64,000 nt of DNA from Rhizobium sp. AQ_MP (lineage in GTDB: Bacteria > Pseudomonadota > Alphaproteobacteria > Rhizobiales > Rhizobiaceae), in assembly GCF_014237835.1 (NCBI RefSeq), contig NZ_JACJVI010000021.1:1-64000 (forward strand), given 5' to 3'. A program made the translations under genes and the position numbers. The notes beneath the pieces were generated by a model that saw only the letters and a list, made by a program, of their open reading frames with translations, ran no database searches and was not told the origin of the DNA. Of the stretch, positions 60,601 through 64,000 are shown in pieces. How positions within the stretch are numbered: position 1 is the first letter of the stretch; each line of letters begins with the position of its first letter.

Positions 60601-63054
60601 GAGATCCCCGTGACAGCCGATTTCGGCGCCGGCGCCTATGTCACGGCAACGCTCTTCCGTCCGGGTGACGCTGAGGAAAGCCGCATGCCGGCGCGCGCGA
60701 TCGGGGTTACCTGGCTCGCCGTCGATCCAGGCTCCGACAAACTCGTAATCAAGCTTTCGCCGCCGGAAAAGACCCTGCCCCGCCAGCCGCTCGAGATCCC
60801 CGTGGAGGTCACAGGGGCAGGCATCGGTGAGGAAGCCTATGTGATGGTCGCTGCCGTTGACGTCGGCATCCTCAACCTCACCCGCTACGAGACACCCGAT
60901 CCGGAAACCTATTATTTCGGCCAGCGCCGCCTCGGTCTCGAACTGCGCGACCTCTACGGCCGCCTGATCGATGGCTCGCTGGGCGCCACCGGACGTCTGC
61001 GCACCGGTGGTGACGGCGGACAGGTGGCTTTGCAAGGCAATCCGCCGCGCGAAAAGCTCGTGGCCTTCTTCTCCGGACCCGTGAAGCTCGATGCAGACGG
61101 CAAGGCAAGCGTCTCCTTCGACATACCCCAATTCAACGGCACAGCACGTGTCATGGCCTGGGCCTGGTCAAAGACCGGCGTCGGCCATGGCGAGACGGAC
61201 GTGATCATCCGCGATCCTGTCGTCGTCACGGCGAGCCTGCCGAAGTTCCTCGCGCCTGAAGACCAGAGCAGCCTGCGCCTGGATATCGCGGCGACGGATG
61301 CACCATCCGGCACCTACACGCTCGCTGTCACCGGCAACGGTCCGGTCAGCGTCGGCGGCGCGGAAGCCCAAGAAGTTGCGCTGACCGCCGGTCAGACCAC
61401 CACCGTCACGTTGCCGCTGACCGCCAACACCCCCGGCGACGGCGCCATCGACATTGCCCTGTCCGGCGCCGACGGCATTGCCGTCAGCCAGTCCCTCGAT
61501 CTTCCCGTGCGCCCGGCAACCCTGCCGATCACAGAGCGGCAGGTCATTGCGCTGGCACCGGGCAAGAGCCTGACCGTCGATGGCGACCTGCTCGCCGACA
61601 GCCTGCTGCAGGGCGCCTCGGTCAGCCTCAACGTCGCCCGCGCCGATGGCCTCGACATTCCCGGCCTGCTGATGGCGCTCGACCGCTATCCCTATGGCTG
61701 CGCCGAACAGACAACGAGCCGCGCGCTGCCGCTTCTCTACTTCGATGAACTGGCCAAGCTCTCCGGCCTGCCGGAAGACGAGGCGATCAACAAGCGCGTT
61801 CAGGACGGCATCCTGCGCGTGCTGGCCTATCAGTCGTCAAGCGGCTCCTTCGGTCTCTGGGCACCCGGTTCCGAAAGCCTCTGGCTCGACGCCTATGTCA
61901 CCGACTTCCTGACCCGTGCCCGCGAACAGAAGTTCGATGTGCCGGAGGAAGCCTTGGTCCAGGCGCTGCAGAACCTGCAGAACCGCATCGCCTATGACAA
62001 CGACATCCGCACGCGCGGCAACGAGATCGCCTATGCGCTCTATGTGCTGGCCCGCAGCCGCAAGGCCTCGCTCAGCGATCTGCGCTACTACGCCGATACC
62101 ATGCTGGGTGACTTCCCGACGCCGCTCTCGAAAGCGCATCTGGCAGCGGCCTTGTCTCTCTACGGCGACAGCGAGCGGGCCAACGGCGTCTTCCTCGATG
62201 CAGCCGGAATGAGTGAGCAGGCCCGCCTGACGCCGGTCAGCTTCTCCCGCTCGGACTATGGCTCGGCATTGCGTGATGCGGCCGGTGTGCTCGCGCTTGC
62301 GGCCGAAAGCCGACCGGTTCCGCCTGTCGTGCCAATCCTGGCAAAGGTCGTGGCCGACGAATGGAAGGCGAAGCAAACTCTCAGCACCCAGGAACAGACC
62401 TGGATGCTGCTGGCCGCACGTGCACTCCAGCAGGACGACAAGGGTCTGAAGCTGGATGTCAACGGCGCCGAAAAGACCGGTGCCTATGCCGCGACCATCC
62501 CGGGCGACGCCCTGCTCCAGGCGCCGCTGACGCTGACCAATACCGGGCTTGATCCGGTCAGTGCGGCAATCACCACGGTCGCTGCCCCGGTCGAAGCGCC
62601 GGCAGCCGGTGGCGAAGGCTTCGAGATCACCAAGACCTATTACGGTCTGGATGGCGAGGAGGCCAACGTCACCGAAGCCATCCAGAACGAACGTTATGTT
62701 GTGGTGCTGGAAGTGACCGAAGAAGACGAATGGCCGGCGCAGCTGCTGGTCACCGATCTGCTTGCGGCCGGCTTCGAGATCGACAATCCGAGCCTCGTGG
62801 ACAGCGCTGCCCTCGCCAACTTCGACTGGATCGGCCAGACCGAAACGGCGCATCTCGAATTCCGCAGCGACCGCTTCGTGGCAGCGATCAATCGCGGCGA
62901 AGGCGAAAACGGCACGATCACGCTGGCCTATGTCGTCCGCGCCGTCACGCCGGGCACCTATGACCTGCCGGCAGCGAGCGTCGAAGACATGTATCGCCCG
63001 CAGCTGTCGGCGCGCACGGCAGCGGGTGCGATGACGGTCTCGACCGCACCCTGA
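57607..63054 (+). CDS. Bacterial alpha-2-macroglobulin-like protein with PAN domain
   Basis: 1815 residues. Signal peptide to ~27 (LLPASA/QD), then a PAN/apple-like domain at ~28-100 with cysteines C56, C60, C66 and C78, then a tetratricopeptide-like stretch (~140-230), a series of MG domains including the bait region, and the complement-like thioester domain with the intact GCAEQ motif (C1365). Such proteins (YfhM-like) trap attacking proteases in the periplasm. The N-terminal PAN addition makes it longer than E. coli YfhM (1653). It overlaps pbpC by one base (TGATG), the usual pairing of A2M with penicillin-binding protein 1C, suggesting a role in guarding or repairing the wall. Confidence 0.92.
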   Translation: MLKHRFSAIFTLALALVPLPLLPASAQDVRTIERIDDADYFGFDMRTEKNVSIDECEASCIGDSSCRAFTYNPKVNWCFLKSDYDQLNSFPGAIAGRIVVQAAEEDIGAPPALAFISDYLKTEARNQRDNLAIAPEQEGLGRDALIETGRAAFTGGNVDFAVASMKGALSIDPDDQALWLELARMANTVTGNYGMANEGAMAAINGYLLTRGAATRAEALATLAKSLENSETWRPALSAYKASLELASNAEVQAAFEDLRSRQGFRVVNNTVDSDSASPRACVEFSEPLVKRGVDYSSFVTLDGKTPKALEAKNNQICVEGLEHGGRYRLAIRAGLPSSVDENLEAPVELELYVRDRSSIVRFTGDSFVLPSSARQGIPLVSINSESANLELYRIGDRNIAPLLASSQFLTQMDGYTAGRVKDELGELVWQGSVEIANEQNKEVVTSIPLQDALPTRKPGIYVMTAVSPTGITESWDSRATQWFVVSDIGLSTFAGTDGLHVFARSLASASPLANIELQLIAKNNEILATATTDAEGRARFDAGLVRGGAALAPAVIAARSGADDNVFLDMTRAGFDLSDRGVTGRPAPGPVDILAWTERGIYRPGETVHAAALARDTNADAISGLPLTFLFSRPDGVEFRRMAVSSETLGGYAVDLPILANAMRGTWTVAIHTDPKKPAIAQSTFLVDDFVPDRLDLKLSSEAKGISPEAPVTVSADGRYLYGAPAAGLTLEGEVVIRPTTSHPDFDRYSFGLADEEGIEDMRVPLEGLSPLDDDGLATIDVSLTDLPSTTRLLNADVVLRLREGGGRAVERKLTLPVTPEGPVIGIKPEFEGDLAENTNAAFNLIALGPNRQRQALAGARWKLIKLERNYQWYRDGSSWRYEPITTTKLVADGTTDIAADGTALSVPVTWGSHRLEVEQGGAVTSVDFDAGWFVTASSTETPDALEIGLDKPSYQVGETAKLKISPRFAGQVIVTSGTDALISTQVADVPATGAEIEIPVTADFGAGAYVTATLFRPGDAEESRMPARAIGVTWLAVDPGSDKLVIKLSPPEKTLPRQPLEIPVEVTGAGIGEEAYVMVAAVDVGILNLTRYETPDPETYYFGQRRLGLELRDLYGRLIDGSLGATGRLRTGGDGGQVALQGNPPREKLVAFFSGPVKLDADGKASVSFDIPQFNGTARVMAWAWSKTGVGHGETDVIIRDPVVVTASLPKFLAPEDQSSLRLDIAATDAPSGTYTLAVTGNGPVSVGGAEAQEVALTAGQTTTVTLPLTANTPGDGAIDIALSGADGIAVSQSLDLPVRPATLPITERQVIALAPGKSLTVDGDLLADSLLQGASVSLNVARADGLDIPGLLMALDRYPYGCAEQTTSRALPLLYFDELAKLSGLPEDEAINKRVQDGILRVLAYQSSSGSFGLWAPGSESLWLDAYVTDFLTRAREQKFDVPEEALVQALQNLQNRIAYDNDIRTRGNEIAYALYVLARSRKASLSDLRYYADTMLGDFPTPLSKAHLAAALSLYGDSERANGVFLDAAGMSEQARLTPVSFSRSDYGSALRDAAGVLALAAESRPVPPVVPILAKVVADEWKAKQTLSTQEQTWMLLAARALQQDDKGLKLDVNGAEKTGAYAATIPGDALLQAPLTLTNTGLDPVSAAITTVAAPVEAPAAGGEGFEITKTYYGLDGEEANVTEAIQNERYVVVLEVTEEDEWPAQLLVTDLLAAGFEIDNPSLVDSAALANFDWIGQTETAHLEFRSDRFVAAINRGEGENGTITLAYVVRAVTPGTYDLPAASVEDMYRPQLSARTAAGAMTVSTAP

Positions 63055-64000
63055 TGGGTCGGGTGAGGCGCATCGGGATCAGCATCGGGGCGGTCGCCAT
63101 CGCGGCAACCGCCTCGCTCGCCGCACTCGATTGGGCAGACAGAAACTACCCTCCCCCGCTGGACGCGGCGCGGGAGGTATCGACCGAAATCCTCGATCGA
63201 GACGGCCAGCTCTTGCGCGCCTTCGCGACCCGCGAGGGCCTGTGGCGACTTGAGACCACAATCGATGACGTCGACCCGGCCTTGCTGAAGATGCTCGTCG
63301 CCTATGAGGATCGCCGCTTTGAGAGCCATTCCGGCGTCGATGTCCTGGCGCTTGGTCGCGCCGCCTGGCAGCTTGCCGCGAACGGTCGCATCGTTTCCGG
63401 TGCCTCGACGCTTTCCATGCAGGTCGCCCGCCTGATCGAGCCGCGCCGGGAACGCTCGATCAGTGCCAAGCTCATCCAGATCGCCCGCGCGATCCAGATC
63501 GAGCGGCGCCTGTCGAAAACGGAAATCCTCAACCTCTATCTCACCCACGCCCCCTATGGCGGCAACCTCGAAGGCGTGCGCGCGGCAAGTCTCGCCTGGT
63601 TCGGCAAGGAGCCCAAACGCCTGTCGACAGCGGAGGCTGCCCTCCTGGTCGCCCTGCCCCAGCTGCCCGAAAAGCGCCGCCCGGATCGCTACCGCGACAA
63701 CGCGCTCGAAGCCCGCAAACGCGTTCTGGAGCGCGCCCGCGAAGCTGCCGTCGTCGACGAAACGGAGGTCGCGCTGGCGCTCAACGCCTCGCTCCCCACC
63801 GTGCGGCGGCAATTGCCGGCGCTGGCGCCGCATCTGGCGGAAGCCGCTCGGCGAAAGGCACCCGAGGCCAGCACCCACCAGACCACGATCCTGCGACCAG
63901 TACAGGAAACCTTGGAAAAGGTGGCGCTCGAAGCGGGCCGCAAGCTCGACCCCAAGGTATCGCTCGCTTTGCTGATGGCCGATGCCAGGACCGGGGAAAT
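63054..64000 (+). CDS. pbpC: Penicillin-binding protein 1C (partial, cut by window end)
   Basis: The first 315 or so residues are present; the gene continues past 64000. A hydrophobic anchor (~7-25, ISIGAVAIAATASLAALDWA) precedes a GT51 glycosyltransferase domain: catalytic Glu in VAYEDRRFESHSGVD, GASTLSMQVARLIEP, and IQIERRLSKTEILNLYLTHA with APYGGNLEGVRAASLAWFGK. This polymerises lipid II glycans; a transpeptidase domain should follow off-window. The ATG shares its A with the stop of the A2M gene, so translation is coupled. Confidence 0.94.
   Translation, partial: MGRVRRIGISIGAVAIAATASLAALDWADRNYPPPLDAAREVSTEILDRDGQLLRAFATREGLWRLETTIDDVDPALLKMLVAYEDRRFESHSGVDVLALGRAAWQLAANGRIVSGASTLSMQVARLIEPRRERSISAKLIQIARAIQIERRLSKTEILNLYLTHAPYGGNLEGVRAASLAWFGKEPKRLSTAEAALLVALPQLPEKRRPDRYRDNALEARKRVLERAREAAVVDETEVALALNASLPTVRRQLPALAPHLAEAARRKAPEASTHQTTILRPVQETLEKVALEAGRKLDPKVSLALLMADARTGE

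Noticed and set aside
1..64000. Prophage, insertion sequence, CRISPR array or tRNA genes
   Set aside because: No transposase, integrase, phage structural gene, regularly spaced repeat or tRNA cloverleaf was recognised on either strand by eye; a tRNA scan was not possible here.

Overview
This window looks like chromosomal DNA of an alphaproteobacterium, most likely a member of the Rhizobiaceae (Rhizobium/Agrobacterium-like). The evidence is the 16S rRNA 5' end on the minus strand at the left edge, dense GC-rich coding, and gene families typical of that group: a NodT-type outer-membrane lipoprotein, the DUF3008, DUF6492 and DUF3307 families, and an antiquitin/pipecolate-type lysine pathway. No prophage, insertion sequence, CRISPR array or tRNA gene was seen. 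The taxonomic call is an inference from gene content.

Layout. 0-0.6 kb: start of an rrn operon running off the left edge, with a well-formed promoter. 0.6-3.7 kb: a small membrane protein, a cobalamin riboswitch driving a CbiM-like cobalt permease, purC and a TetR regulator. 3.8-9.7 kb: a complete RND tripartite efflux operon with a candidate TetR operator at its head. 9.8-13.5 kb: GABA catabolism (gabT, gabD) with a divergent MerR/XRE/cupin regulator. 13.6-17.8 kb: an OxyR-like LysR regulator lacking the redox cysteines, a YdcH protein, and efp with its modification genes epmA and epmB. 17.9-25.4 kb: a GT-C-like membrane protein facing a five-gene minus-strand operon (HAD-UbiA prenyltransferase, DprE1-like FAD oxidase, small EamA transporter, extended SDR, class III aminotransferase). 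This resembles the actinobacterial decaprenylphosphoryl-arabinose pathway and is the most interesting module here. 25.7-34.4 kb: an exopolysaccharide locus (two glycosyltransferases, a DUF6492 protein, Wzx, Wzz, Wzy and a GH5 glycanase). 34.8-35.7 kb: purU.

35.8-43.3 kb appears to be a lysine/hydroxylysine catabolic locus: a kinase-LytM-like-phospholyase fusion, a LysR regulator, an AmaA-like FAD oxidase and the aldehyde dehydrogenase AmaB. A later step of the same route, glutaryl-CoA dehydrogenase, lies at 55.3-56.5 kb beside a LysR regulator that is a clear paralogue of the one at 39.4 kb. 43.4-57.5 kb also carries an APH-AAA double-kinase protein, exbB-exbD-tonB, a PfkB sugar kinase, riboflavin synthase, a lone receiver domain, an MgtC-family protein, an SDR/DUF3008 pair, glgX and a PAS protein. 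57.6-64 kb: an alpha-2-macroglobulin-like protein with an intact thioester motif, translationally coupled to pbpC, which is cut by the right edge.

Links between neighbours. EF-P, EpmA and EpmB are substrate and modifying enzymes. The RND adaptor, pump and channel form one machine with a local TetR. The UbiA module and the EPS locus share a divergent promoter region and probably both feed cell-surface glycan assembly. The oxidase/AmaB pair, the phospholyase fusion and GcdH can be placed on one route from lysine or hydroxylysine to crotonyl-CoA.
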